Shown here piece after piece: positions 1 through 11,339 of a stretch of 64,000 bases of DNA. The position numbers were made by a program, and so were the translations under genes. Numbering within the stretch: position 1 is the first letter of the stretch; each line of letters starts with the position of its first letter. The notes beneath the pieces are model-generated. The model did no database searches. It worked only from the letters and a program-made list of their open reading frames with translations, and was not told the origin of the DNA. Origin of the DNA: Pezizomycotina sp. ARF18 (Eukaryota > Ascomycota); contig AZLU01000073.1 of the NCBI GenBank assembly GCA_002224055.1, forward strand, positions 1 through 64,000, read 5' to 3'.

Positions 1-782
1 TGAGTCGAGATTGAAACAGTTCTGAAAGATCAACGAAGAAAAATCGAATAAAGAACTTGTCTCCCTGTTCAAAGGAAGCAAAGCGAAAGAGCTCGGGAAT
101 ACAGATCGATCTCATTTAGACCCAAGCCAGCTCGCTTACAGTTGACTCGCGTTATCAAATCTCACTGGGAGAGTTTCAGGCTTTGCTTGAGGGATAACCC
201 AAGAATCAAGTCTGCCAACCTTGAAGGTGAAGATATCAAAAGCGAAAAGATATTCACGACCTCCATATATACATTAACCCAAGGACACCTGAGCCAGATA
301 ACACGGAGGGTAGTAAGTTCTGGGGCTGGAACTTCCGCAACGTGAAAGGGAGAAAAGGGGAAGAAAAGATACGATAGAATTCAGGAGAGGAGCTCAGAGC
401 CTTACAGCCGCCGACGCAATGTGCATAGTATTGAACTAGCGAGTGCTCTTACTCTGGCAGGGATGTGCACACGGGCATCAAAAGACTCTTAAAGGCTTCA
501 ATCTCAAGCCAGAATCACTCGAGAACTTCCTAACTATCAGTAGCCAGCGCAAGTGGAAGCATTGACGGGCTATCGACCCCAAGTTCCGATTTCCGGGACA
601 TACCCATAAGTTTGAATTTCTTCAAAGAATTACAATCCGACGAAGGTCAAGGTCGATTACGTCAATGCACAAAATAATAAGGGGTTCCATCCGGATCCAT
701 CAATCTGGTAATACGGCGTGACGCTAACGGGCCAGTACTTAAATCAATCTGATAAGGACTAAGGAAGAGCGAAGATGAAACT

Positions 783-985
783 GAGAGAGAGGAACATTAC
801 GGACTGGTCGTCGGGGCTGCTGTCGACGAACTCGAGGAGGAGATTAGAGATTTCGATGAATTGACAGATGTACAGGAAAATAATTTCTGCAGAGGTTATC
901 AGATATCATCGCGGCGCTAGAAGATGCTGCTAGCGACAGCGTATTTGACGCTCTCCTCAATGACAACTGCGATGACCAGGAGTAG
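783..985 (+). pseudogene. Acidic C-terminal coding remnant, unknown family
   Basis: Two reading frames carry protein-like acidic sequence here. One contains VDELEEEIRDFDELTDVQ. After a frame change the other runs from DIIAALEDAASDS to a stop at 983-985 (ending NDNCDDQE). Upstream (about 50-350) a short stretch reads NKELVSLFKGSKAKEL and may belong to the same gene, but I could not connect it. No domain is recognised. It could be the 3' end of a gene that begins beyond or near the window start. The bias toward Asp/Glu and the absence of stops inside each segment are the only evidence, so this is a weak call. Confidence 0.25.
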
Positions 986-1334
986 GAATCCTTCCCTTTA
1001 ACAATATCTCCTTGAAAACTCCCCACTAGCCTGCAGCGACGCGTTTAATTTGTGTGATTTTAACTAAGTTTCGTATTATCCCTATAGAATTTGAGGCTCC
1101 AGCTGGTATATAGCGCACCTGATAGGTTTTGAAACTTTGAATTTTACTGCTGTTGATCGCGAACTTTATCAGCAAATCTGTCCTTGATGAATTGATCCAA
1201 AGTTAGCTCTCGTCACATTTCTCTTGCTACAACGATTGCGCGGCTACCATCGTTATACGTTAAATTGGTGCAGTTCATCGCCATGAACCTCGTCGCGTTA
1301 CTCCGCACCCTCTGCTTAGCGTTCTCACTGCAGG

Positions 1335-2745
1335 GGTTAGGCCTCTAGTACTACCTACGACAGATGGAACCGATGGCGAACCTTCGGCTATCTCGTCCGG
1401 TATGGTTCGTTTCGGTGTAGAACTCGAGACAGCCATCAAAATATCTCCAGAGATAGCTCACCCGGACCTAGTAAATACCTGGAATACTAGGTACGAGAAA
1501 GGAAAGAACCATAGTACCGTATGGAAACAAGTTCGCGACGTCCTGGTCAAAGAGTGGCCACTATATGAGCCGTCCACGGATGAAATTGAAAAACAAGTAC
1601 CTCAAAGCTGCTTACGCTACGACGGAGCAGATCCGAATGCGAAGAGCGACTTCGAAAAGCCCGGGTTTAGAAGACAGGTGGGATAACTGGGCTCGTCGCT
1701 CGGCGGACGCGGTTAAAGACGTGACCAGATATAATTATTGGTCGATCACGCGCGAAAGATATATTGAATGCAACCTAACAGCTTTCGAATGTATAGAAGC
1801 TTTTCGCTCCAGTCGGTCAAAAACGTTTGGGCTGAGGGTTCTTTCACTTGCATTTGCTAATTATCCTTTTAATAGTTCCTGTGGAATTTATCGGCCCCGT
1901 CATGGTCTTCGGGACGAGCGACTACACTTACCTACTGCAGTCGGTACCAGATGGAACTGTTTTCTCCTTCCTGAACCATCTGGAATTTTGTCGGTGCAGT
2001 TTACCCACGCATCAGCACTCACGTCCATATATCGCCCCTGGACGATCCCGTTGCACCGAATGTGGAAATACCAGACGGCAGGGTAACGGCTTCGGCTGGA
2101 CCCTCGACCGTCTCCGTCGCGTCGCCGCGGCATCGCTCTTTTTCGAACCGGCCTACGATCATTGCTACCGGCTTACCGCTGGACAGTATTTTACGCACAA
2201 GAGTACGTGACGCCTTCTGGCAGGCACACTGGGGCGTACCCGACTTTGCCAACAACACAGAGAAGGACAATAAGGGTGCCGCGCTCGAAGTTGTCAAGCT
2301 TATCGAGGAGAAAGATGATTTCCACAGCTTGCAATTGTACATGAACCCGCGCAGTGCGACCTGGTGAGGCTGCGCACTTGGGGCTTTAACTTTATGAATA
2401 TGCAGGACAAGGAAGGCAAAGGAACAGTTGAGTGGAGACGCGGAGGCCAAAACTATGAACGCTTCCGATGCCATGCTTTGGTTAGATGGCGGCTTCATTT
2501 ATGCTTGCAGCTTGCGCTCACGCACGTACGACGAGCTTCAAAGGTTCGATATCAATAGGACCACGTCGCTGCATGAATTTTTGTATTATCAATGGCCGAA
2601 GACCTACTACGGCAATGGCACAAACTCGACGCCCTTAGGATACCAAACAGACTTCAGGTACATTGAGCTGGATAAGAGGTTCGGCCGTTGGACAAGGGCT
2701 TGGACCCTACGACGCTCAAGCCGGACTACAAACACCCTGAAATAA
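1335..2745 (+). pseudogene. Amidoligase-family (Amidoligase_2-like) gene, broken
   Basis: Fungal amidoligase-like proteins belong to the ATP-grasp/glutamine-synthetase-like fold group and are thought to form amide bonds; no substrate can be named here. Motifs expected in order are visible, but in different frames: RFGVELETAIKI near 1405 (first strand with acidic residues), YNYWSITRE near 1735 (the 'W-s-v-t-x-D' block), VEFIGPVMVFG near 1870 (the 'vElvSP' block), RTWGFNFMN near 2370 and GTVEWRR near 2430 (the 'tiEfRrh' block), followed by DAMLWLDGGFIYAC near 2475. The order and spacing fit a single protein of about 450 residues. At least three frame changes separate the blocks and none coincides with a GT-AG intron, so it is either dead or damaged by assembly indels. 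The start is uncertain: an open frame precedes the methionine at 1402. Confidence 0.6.
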
Positions 2746-2988
2746 TTTGAAGTCGGGATGGCTTCAAACCAAAAATTTCATCGCGGATTTGTGGGATAAA
2801 AAAATGCAGAATCCCAATTAAGGCTTTCATTACCTCCTCGACTGTCATTACTCTTCGAGTGGGCTTGCTACTAGATCACTCAATGCAATTAAATTGAACG
2901 CCCTTCAATGGCAATGAATAAGCAGTATTTACTCGTCGTCATTGTCTGATTCTTCTGAATCACACACGTCTTGATGTCCCCTTTCCTC

Positions 2989-4322
2989 CTAACTTCCTGT
3001 AAGCTTCAAGGTCTTTTGGCCAGATTTTTTCCACTCATTGTAGTTGATTGCTTCAAGTTCATCCTCCTCGAGGTCAGAGTAGACGTCATCAACGGGTGCA
3101 TAGCCGCCACTATGCCAGTGTTTGAAGTATGCATAACTCGAATTCTCCAGGAACAGATTCTCAAAATTTCTTCCGTCGTTTTGGAGCCTTTCCCATAAAG
3201 TGTGCCAAAACACGCCCTGAGATATCAATGTTTCGCTCTCGTGAACCTCAATATCGCAGAATATCAACGTCAAATCCTGCAGCCTGTCGCAATTCTCAAG
3301 GAACTGCATATGTTCTTCGTAGAAAATGACGTTCTCCATACGTAAGCTCGTAAGATTATGTAAAACGTGGGGGATGTGGTTCCACTCCGCGATTAAATAG
3401 ACCTGAAACGGCATGTAATATCCAAAGACCGAATCTTATCCGAAAGCGTATCGATGAATAGTCCCTGAAACGCCTTCTATAAAATCAAGCATATTTGTTA
3501 TCTGGAAATAGTATTGGTCGGTTCTGGCTTGCGGCAATGTGCAGTGACAGTGACTCGATGCGCTTGAGCAAGGCTTTTAGACATGGCACTCGTAGATTTC
3601 TGATGCGACGGCGTCGATGTTGTGCAATGCAAGAGATTTAAGCTCGAGGTATGCTTCAGTTGCAGAATCCGTCGTAGTCTCTTTTGAGGGCGGGTCCGGA
3701 AAGAGGGAACGGAAGCATTTGACGTGGCACTCCAGTGAAATCCGGTAGGAGTCCTTAAGTCGCCTGTGTTACCTGGCCACTTTAAGCCTTCAACAAGGAC
3801 TAAACGCAAAGAAGATATATTTTGAGGTTGCTGGGTATAGCTTGTAGGGATTATAAACTGTTTCGGGGATCTTATCCTCTACACTGTCCGTCATGTTATT
3901 CAAATCGGAGCCTTTGCCAGCAGCATGGAAGTGTTAGCTAGAATTCCATCATCGCGGTATACGCTACTTCATACTGCACGTGTCGCCTTTCTTTGAGAAA
4001 GCTTCCCTTTGTAACCGATACTAGACTCACACTGTTGAATATCATGGGGGAACGTACCCGTAGTATAGCCCAAATGCGCAAGATCAAAGTCGAGCGTGAA
4101 GTCCTCGACGAGGCGCGTGAGCGTGGGATTTTGCAGAATTGCATAAAACTGTTCGCATCCGCCTCTGAGGACCTCAGGACACAGGATCGGAATGCTGTGG
4201 CGAGCACAAAGTCGCTGTTGAAGTATTTGCATGTTGCGCGTAATCGAAGGAGTGACGTTTATCAAGGTACGATAGAATAATTTCTTCCAACTCGTACGGG
4301 AGTTAGATAGGAGGTCGAACAT
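2989..4322 (-). CDS. F-box/LRR-like protein, frame-broken
   Basis: Reading leftward, the segments are a basic/helical N-terminal part (3969-4322, with RLVEDFTLDFDLAHL), a leucine-rich middle (about 3500-3700, with LKSLALHNIDAVASEIYEC and then LKALLKRIESLSLHIAA in another frame), and a clear C-terminal part (2989-3414) with LTSLRMENVIFYEEHMQFL, LQDLTLIFCDIEVHES and WERLQNDGRNFENLFLEN. The pattern of a Leu-rich strand, an 'F-L-x-x-x-x-x-L' step and a final W-x-x-L-x-x-L is typical of the LRR-like tail of fungal F-box proteins, which select substrates for SCF ubiquitin ligases. No N-terminal F-box motif was found; it may lie upstream of 4322 or be lost. At least two frame changes are present. 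It lies tail to tail with the amidoligase remnant. Confidence 0.45.
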
Positions 4323-5521
4323 ACTAAATGTCTGGAATCAGTTGGCGATTCAGCGGTCCAGCGATGTTGATTCAGGAGCTTTAACGGGCACGACATGACG
4401 AAGGATCACTCTGGCTGGGTTAAATAGCTCCAATGCCGTCCAATGACATCGTGTCAGCGTCAAGGCGCGGAGTCACGCGATAAATAGTTGACCCTTGCTA
4501 GCGTTTCATTCATCGCATTCTCGAACGGAATTTGTAAGCACCTTCCACCTTGAACGTAGATCGCGTAAATACACCAGTTTCCGGCCAGTTTTCATTTCCA
4601 CCCAACTCAATGCTCTTACCTCCTTCTAAAAGCCGCATAGCTTGATTCGCTTTGATTTGATTATACCCAAACCTCGCCTATCTGATCCGAAAAACATCGG
4701 CGATTCGATTTCGTTGAGCCTTGGAGTCCCCATTCTTACAAGCAAAGCGCTAAGATGCGGGAGATGAGATCCGCCTAAACTTCCCTGTTGGCAAACATCG
4801 GAGATCCAGGACCAAAATTCGCCTAAAACTCCCTCCCCTCTCATTGTGGTGGCTTTGTGGACAAATTTAGCAAACTCGGCATCGTCGAGCCAATGGAAAT
4901 CGCTATGGAAAACAGCAAATCGGAATATGGAAGTGTAGGCATGCCTTTGTGGCTAGTGCGCACAATCTTGTAGCGAGGACTGGCCGATACTCATGTTGGG
5001 CTGATTTATGAAACTTTTCTCCAGGATGGCGAATGCGTGGAAAGGCTGTGCTACATACATATGGAATTTGAGCACGCGCGAGATCTCTAAGCGAGCTGAG
5101 ATCTCGGATTCGGCGAAAAAATACAAATTTACCGATGAATTTTAACCCTAAGTGGAGGTCCAGGAGTTCTTCTAGTGCTATTGCGCATTCCATTGCGCAT
5201 AGGTTCGTTAAGCCGTCTTAGAGTTGAACGACGGACGTTTCTAATCTTGTATTTTGATGTGTTGTAGGGTTATCTGAACCTATAGAGATTCTCCTTAAGT
5301 GATACTCTGGAGCGTCTTTGACATCACGACATAAGAACCGGAAGTGGTTCCTGAATTCTATATAATGGATTGGACGATCCCTTCCTTCTGTCACCTTTCA
5401 CCATCATCAAACACGACTTTCCACTAGCTCACTACTTCCATACTTCGCTTTTCATTTCTTTTATCGCATCTTCTCCTTCAAAAAGCAAACTCTCATTTCT
5501 TTTGTTCTTACAATAATCAAC
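4323..5521. other. Non-coding stretch with 5' region of the secreted-protein gene
   Basis: I see no supported gene. The open frames at 4626-4844 and 4903-5193 on the minus strand have no recognisable motifs. At 5359-5366 there is a TATATAAT box, about 160 bp before the ATG at 5522, followed by a pyrimidine-rich leader (about 5385-5500) typical of fungal promoters and 5' UTRs. Confidence 0.4.
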
Positions 5522-6200
5522 ATGCATTCCTTCCTTGTTTCCGCCGCTTTCATCACTCTCGCCGCAACCAACGTACTTGCCGCTCCGGCTCCGCAAGCTA
5601 TCCCGCCCCAAGCAACTATCAGCCCAAAGCCCGACGACCCGTGCAAAGGCACCAACGACCCACATGCTACTACTGGCCCCAGAACCAACAGTATTACCTC
5701 ACCGCCTACGCAACCGCGGCCGCTACTCCAACTACCAAGCCCACGACTACCACCACAACCCCCGCCGCCCGTAGCCCACGCCGAACAGCTACCTCACCAT
5801 AACCGCCTGCTCACAACCACAAACCACAGGCTCCGCCAGCGCCTGGAAAGGCACAGAATGCAAGACCTTCCCAATGCTCTACAGCACCGTCGCACCGCAA
5901 ACGGAGCAGCAGATCCAGACGCCGAACTCATTAGGTTACTACTCCACGGGACAGTGCATGCCGCTGACGTACGGCGGTGCAACCTATAACGCGGCGATTA
6001 ACTCCGGTAGTTGGCCGCTGAACTGTGTTCTCGCGGTCGTGGCTGATTGTCAGGAATACCTGGGTCAGAGCAGTTCGCTCTACGGCTTTACCGGATCGGT
6101 TTACGATACCAGTAAGATTACTGGGTTTTATATCAGCCCGCCCACGAGCCATTGGGGAACGTATCTGAAGTGCTTGGTTCCGGGACAGGTGCTGCAGTAG
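5522..6200 (+). CDS. Small secreted cysteine protein
   Basis: The ATG at 5522 opens a classic signal peptide (MHSFLVSAAFITLAATNVLA, then APAPQA) for export through the ER. The mature part, read across two frame changes near 5660 and 5770, has about eight cysteines (DDPCKG, TCYYWPQ, ITACSQPQ, TECKTF, GQCMPL, LNCVLA, ADCQEY, LKCLVP) and a Thr/Pro-rich linker (TPTTKPTTTTTT). It ends at the stop 6198-6200 after CLVPGQVLQ. Full length is about 220 residues. The first frame change sits at a CCC run, as an indel error would. No known domain is recognised. It looks like a small secreted protein of the effector or wall-associated kind, but the function is unknown. Confidence 0.6.
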
Positions 6201-8140
6201 ATTGACTTCCTGATCAGCGTGGGATTGATTTTGGTACTTGGAGTGAAGCTGGGTATTAATATTGTTGTTGTGTTGACGGCTCTTTTACATGGAGGGTTCG
6301 CGTTTATATTGTTTTACTAGTGTTTGTCGGTCTTGCGCTCTAATTTCTATCGTTTCCATTCTTCAATTTTCTTGCCCGGATTTACACCCGTTTGATTCCA
6401 ATCCTATTATATATTAATCCTTTGTATTTGTCACATCATAACGAAGGGGGTCCCGGTGGCATCGTCTTAGCATTTACTGGCAGCTTTTTGGTCTAAAGAA
6501 GCCTTTGCATAGGGCTACAGTGTGAGCCCGTAGTAGTGTTTATTCCGTATAGATCTTTAGAATTGATTTCATTTTTTACTTATAGCTCCTCATCTCAGTT
6601 ACATAGATCTCATTTATCCATAGAACTGTTTTTATCCGTACATGGGAGCACCTACGACGGCTTATAACTTGTGTGTTCAGGTGGCTCGAGAGTGAAAAAC
6701 TTGAGCCTTATCTTCCGCGATATCAATGTCAATAGAAATTCGAGTCTCAAACCCCGACCAAAGCACCACCTCCCAAAGGAATCAGATGCCATCCTTCTTA
6801 CGCAAAGAAAGTTAATCTTCCAAGAACGCCAAAAAAAAAATCTAAAGCTAAATCCCAGTCAAAAGCGCGAAAAAGACTCAAACTCAAAAAAAAAAAAAAC
6901 CTTGTCAATTTTGCACTTCCGAGATTCACATGACAGGAAGAAGCGTGTCGTTCGGTTTTGCGCAAGCTCGAATACCTTAATCTGGCTGCATGAGCATCCT
7001 AACTGCCAGCGTGCTTGGCGCAATGGTAGCGCGTGGGTTTTCGGTGCCTATTTGAGCTCATTGGTTCAAAATGCACAGGCTGAAGGCTACCCAAGGTTGT
7101 AGGTTCGGTAAGTGTTCAATTCTCACACCACATTCCATGTCCTCAAACAACAGATTCTAACGTAAAAATGGTATAAAAAGAGTCCTGCAGTACGCTTTAA
7201 AGCTCCCCCCTTTTTTTTTTTTTTTTGCATTACATTTATATCGATTGAGTGTTGTTGTGATAGTGTACCCTTTTGAATCTCGTGATGTTCATTTTTTTTT
7301 CTTTCTTTTTTTGGTTTTGGCGGTTTACTGGAATTTCATCCTCACCTTTTTTTTTTTTTTTCGGTTTTGTTTTGCTGCAAAACAAGAACAAACAAATTCA
7401 TCCAGAAAAAAACCACGATTAAGACTTCAACCAAAGTAAAAATCGTGTATCCCGGAGATTATCTAGGAGAGTTCATGTTCTATAAATGACACGAGCCATC
7501 GCAGGGCTATAAGAAAGCCAAGCGTGTAAAATCGGAGACGGTAAACGCTTGCGGGCAGCTCTCACGCAGAGATGTCCAGCGCGCCAGATATTTACAGAAA
7601 GCAGCGCATCGTTTCTTCTTTCCAGTGATAAACCCCACCCTCGCGTTCCACGATGGACGCGAAGACAGTCTTGCAGAAGGGCGGCCCCATGTTGGTGAAA
7701 GGTCTTCTGGAGAAGCGTAATGCGAGTTGGCTAGAGATGTAATCTATCGAGAGTATATATATATATATATATATATATTTAATTTTTCAAGGAACTATTC
7801 GGCTTGGTCCTCCGTCACCGAGCCCCGATTCAACACAGTAGTGGCATTTTCCATTCATCATGAACACACTTGGAAGTTGCTCAAGCGCTTCTACATACAT
7901 TTATACGTACTTAATGTATCTTCCAAAAGATTCTACAGCAGCACTTGGTGGTATTGAGAGTAAACGGTGCTATGAAAATAATTCAATAAAATTCTATATT
8001 ATTCTAGCATATTAAACTCAGCGATAAATAATTTCACCAGGAACCAAAAAAAATTCGAGATTAACAACGCTTCAACCCATATCAATAGTCTCTGTACTAA
8101 CAAACTCCATTAATACTACTGATCTCTCAAAAAAGCAAAT
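6201..8140. other. Gene-free stretch with homopolymers and a TA repeat
   Basis: No coding region is supported. It holds poly(T) tracts at 7211-7226 (16 T) and 7347-7361 (15 T), a (TA)n run at 7753-7778, and the tRNA-like relic listed separately. The open frames 6671-7102 and 7727-7957 are low-complexity and cross these features, so I do not treat them as genes. Confidence 0.5.
7010..7135 (+). tRNA. tRNA-like relic (A box, D arm, anticodon stem)
   Basis: TGGCGCAATGG at 7016-7026 is a good Pol III A box. GCGC (7018-7021) pairs with GCGC (7029-7032) across the loop AATGGTA, as in a D arm. TGGGT (7034-7038) can pair with ACCCA (7089-7093), as an anticodon stem with an intron-like insert. GTGTTCAATTC (7112-7122) resembles a B box. 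The T stem pairs poorly, and no seven-base acceptor stem or CCA-compatible end can be built. It is therefore at best a decayed tRNA or tRNA-derived element. A poly(T) tract lies about 90 bp downstream. Confidence 0.2.
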
Positions 8141-9412
8141 ATGTCCGACGAACCCTCCCGTATCTCTGCCTGGACTGCGATCAACGATCCCGCGAAGAGT
8201 TCGACGTCCGTAGAGCCCTCGAATAACAATGCGAAGTACTTTACCTTCATCCTTCGCCTGTTTCTGCTGAGTGTCTCGAGCTAACCAATATAAACTTGAA
8301 GGTACTGTCTCAATCCGGATGACGAATACCACAATCAAACGCCTCTCCAAACCCAGCGCGGTGGCGCTCGGACGGAAGCAAACGATGCCGATCACCAGCG
8401 TGCTCGTTTCTCCCGCTTGCGCGCTACGGACTTCTTCGACGAGGAGGAGCAACCTGAGGTGGAGAGGAACGGAAACTTGAACGATGAAACTCAGGACGAG
8501 ATGAAGACCAAGAAACGCAGTGGATATGAGCTTGATGGCGGGGAGTTCCGGTACGTTCTACCCACTGCACTTCTTTCCAGATTTAGTCTGGTCTTTTAAT
8601 AACAAACATATCCTCTTGCTTGCTAACTACATCTGCTCCAGGGACGACCTCACCGCCTTCATCTCCTCCGCCCGCCACGAGTCTACTTCTAGGGCTGCTT
8701 CCAGGACCGCGTCCAGGCCCGCTTCCAGGCGTTCGAGCCAGGCTGGCGACGATACGGATATGGACATCTCGTCCCCGGAGCCCTCCGTCACGTACGCTCT
8801 CAATCCCTTAAACCCTCTCCCCCCCCCAATCGATCCCGATTTCGCTTCACTACTAACAATCTACTTTACAACAGTAACGAGCTCAACGAAGAACAGGAAG
8901 AGCACCTGAGGGCCGCGGACTACACCATCGCCGACATCCAGCACATGTCCAACACGAAGCGCGAGCTGCTGGTCCAGAGGGGCGTCATTCCCGGTAAGCA
9001 AACTTCACCAGCATCTCTTCCTTCAAGTTTATCCGTCATCTCCCTCAACAACACCGATATCGTCAAAATAGATACCAGCTAACGGTTTTATAATAACGAC
9101 CAGATCTCCCCCACATCAAGCCCATCAAGCCGCCGCCCAACTACAAGCTCCCGACCCGCGAGCAGCGCGACGAGTGGGAAGATGAGATGGCGTACAGGAA
9201 AGCGAAGTAAGTCTTTTCCGTCCCCGTAGTTTGTTTCTATTGCTTTGAAGGGCATAGAGGATGTCTGACATGATAACTGTGAATGTAGGGGGATCCCGGA
9301 GTGCATGCCGCCGTTCCTCACCTGGAGCGAGTTCAAATTCAAGAAGCCGCCGACGGGATTCATGCTGGATTACTTCAAGTTCAACAAGGGGCACCTTCAA
9401 TTTTCTTCTTAA
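8141..9412 (+). CDS. Six-exon gene, charged protein of unknown function
   Basis: This is the cleanest gene in the window. The exons are 8141-8235, 8302-8550, 8642-8791, 8875-8993, 9104-9206 and 9289-9412. They total 840 nt and encode 279 residues with no frame break. Donors are GTACTT, GTACGT, GTACGC, GTAAGC and GTAAGT; branch-point-like CTAAC lies before the first four acceptors and GATAAC before the last. The protein starts MSDEPSRISAWTAIN. It has an Asp/Glu/Arg-rich middle (FSRLRATDFFDEEEQPEVE), an Arg/Ser/Ala repeat (ASRTASRPASRRSS) and an acidic patch (DDTDMDISSPEPS). The C-terminal half looks folded and conserved: HMSNTKRELLVQRGVIP, then KPPPNYKLPTREQRDEWEDE and PPFLTWSEFKFKKPPTGFML. 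No family is recognised. The Ser/Arg-rich segment would suit a nuclear or nucleic-acid-associated protein, but that is only inference. Confidence 0.85.
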
Positions 9413-10014
9413 AGGGCTTTCTTCGGGAAATAGTACGATTACTTTAATGTTGAGGCGTGGATTTTTTCTTTTAAAGGGATTAAAATGTTAAAGAAAATTG
9501 AGGTTATTTTCTTAATCATCGGAAGAAGAAAAGGCATGATATCACTTCTACGGAAACAGAGATTGAGGGAGATTAGAACGGTCATCTTGCTCCGTCAAAG
9601 ATTAAGCAATCGGGATTACGTTAGATAGCATCGAACAGCGTATAAAATGACAAACGGATTACACAATCTATGAACGTTTTCCTTCCTGTAAGTGAGTAGC
9701 GTTAAGGCCCAATCTCGAGTTATTGGGCTAGTTACTGAGTACGATAATGATGAATTCTATACTGCTGATCAATACCAAGTTTATAAATCCGAGGATTATT
9801 TCCTTTGTGGTTCTACCTACTCCATCATAATGGGCATAAAGCGCCAGGGGCTCAGTGCGTAGAATCTGCTCCAGTCGAGATAACAGAAAGGGTGCCGGAC
9901 ACTTGGTTCCGGACTAGACTGAGCAAAGCGATCAATTTCATTGTATTCCACTTCATTCGTTATGTTACATACATGCACATAGCCTATTACATACAACCGC
10001 TGGGTCCGAGTACT
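9413..10014. other. Short gene-free gap between convergent genes
   Basis: This is the shared 3' region of the six-exon gene (+) and the fungal-rhodopsin gene (-). I see no further features. It should hold both polyadenylation regions. Confidence 0.5.
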
Positions 10015-11339
10015 TTAAACCACCGCTTCCCGCGACTTCGACGACGAATTCCTCTCAGACGCCTCCCTCCTACCACCAGCTTCAAGGTTCTCATCGCTCC
10101 CATTCCCACCACTACTAACCTCCTCAACATTCCAGTTATCCTTCTTCTCATCACTCCCCACGCTCCCCACAGCCGTCACCTGACTACCAGGACTACTATC
10201 GACTTTACTACTCCTCCCACGATCTCCCTAATACTCATCTTCCAATTACCCAAAATAAGTCGACTGAGCCTCTTCCCGTCGTTCTTCTTTGCGCGCCGGG
10301 TGAAGAGTATTTTCATCGCGGGGAGGTTGATGACGATGCACGACCACGTTTCCTCCATGGAGGAGATCATCGTCGCTGTGGACATCGGCATGTCAAGCCA
10401 GCCGAAGGAACTGGCTTGGTTGAGGCAGGCGAAGAATATGCAGATGAAGCCCGTCGCGAATGTCAATACCACGCCGATCTTTTTGTACGTGGAGAGGCGG
10501 AGGTGATGGAGGAGGAAGAAGGGGAGGAGGTAGACTGTACACCACAGCCTGTTAGCGAAACTCGTATCTCTATCGCGGAGAAGAAAGGACGGAGAAACTT
10601 GAAAGGGATACGTACTCATAACATCGCTCAAACAGTGCGGCACCCATCGAATACGACTCGATAAACTACTCAGCATAACATTACAATTCCCCATACCCAG
10701 CTCCCAATTCCTCTCCACGGCCAGCACGCGAACAGCTTCGCCAGCAAACTACTCAGCCAACCGCAAAACGTAAACACATCCGTACACCACAACGCGATCC
10801 GCAACTTCGGTAGAGTCCTGTAATCCGGAAACAGCCTGTGGTAGAAAGCTAGCATGGACGCTTTGCAGAGGTACATCTGCGTGTAATACAGCGATCCTGC
10901 ACGTAGAAGAATTTGAGGGCGATGATGGTATCGGAGCGGGACGCGAGCCGTATTCGGGGCCGAAGTTGGGAGCCATGGGGTTGATTTTGTCGTCGAAGGC
11001 GCCGAGCTTCCACATGCGCCACGACATGCCGCCGGTACCCGCGAACCAGCACCAGGCTGCTACGGCGAAGTAGTCGGCGAGGAGCAATTTGCCGTGGGTT
11101 TCGCGGTAGAGGAAGAGGCGGAGGAGGGTTATGGCGAGGCAGATGAGGATTAGGGCTAGGTCAACGATCTGGATGAAAGAAGGAAGAATATGTCAGTCGA
11201 GGTGTTTGTGATATAATGATATTGTGTTTCGAAGAAAAATATTTTTTCATTCATTTGATGGTTTCGTATATGGCTTTTCGTTACTTACGCAGAAGTCCAA
11301 TCCCGTAAACCCCGGTTTCTCGCTCGTACGGACCGCCAT
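10015..11339 (-). CDS. Fungal-rhodopsin-domain (PTH11-like) membrane protein
   Basis: This is a predicted seven-span plasma-membrane receptor-like protein. Exon 1 (11289-11339) encodes MAVRTSEKPGFTGLDFC. A GTAAGT...CATCCAG intron follows, and exon 2 starts at 11168 with the hydrophobic IVDLALILICLAITLL. Diagnostic is the block ALKFFYVQ, LYYTQMYLCKASMLAFYHR and LFPDYRTLPKLRIAL (about 10780-10920), which matches the K-x-S-x-L-x-x-Y-x-R-x-F signature of the family. Further segments are WCTVYLLPFFLLHHLRL, KIGVVLTFATGFICIFF and the late SSMEETWSCIVINLPAMKIL. A second intron, with CTAACAG at its 3' end, lies near 10550-10620. The cytosolic tail is Ser/Gly/Glu-rich and ends SSSKSREAVV at the stop 10015-10017. 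Frame changes occur near 10910 and 10200. A TTATAAAG box lies at about 11368-11375. Proteins of this class are linked to surface and host sensing; the ligand is unknown. Confidence 0.7.

Noticed and set aside
8072-8452. Minus-strand open frame of 126 codons
   Set aside because: It is the shadow of exons 1 and 2 of the six-exon gene, which has consistent splice sites.
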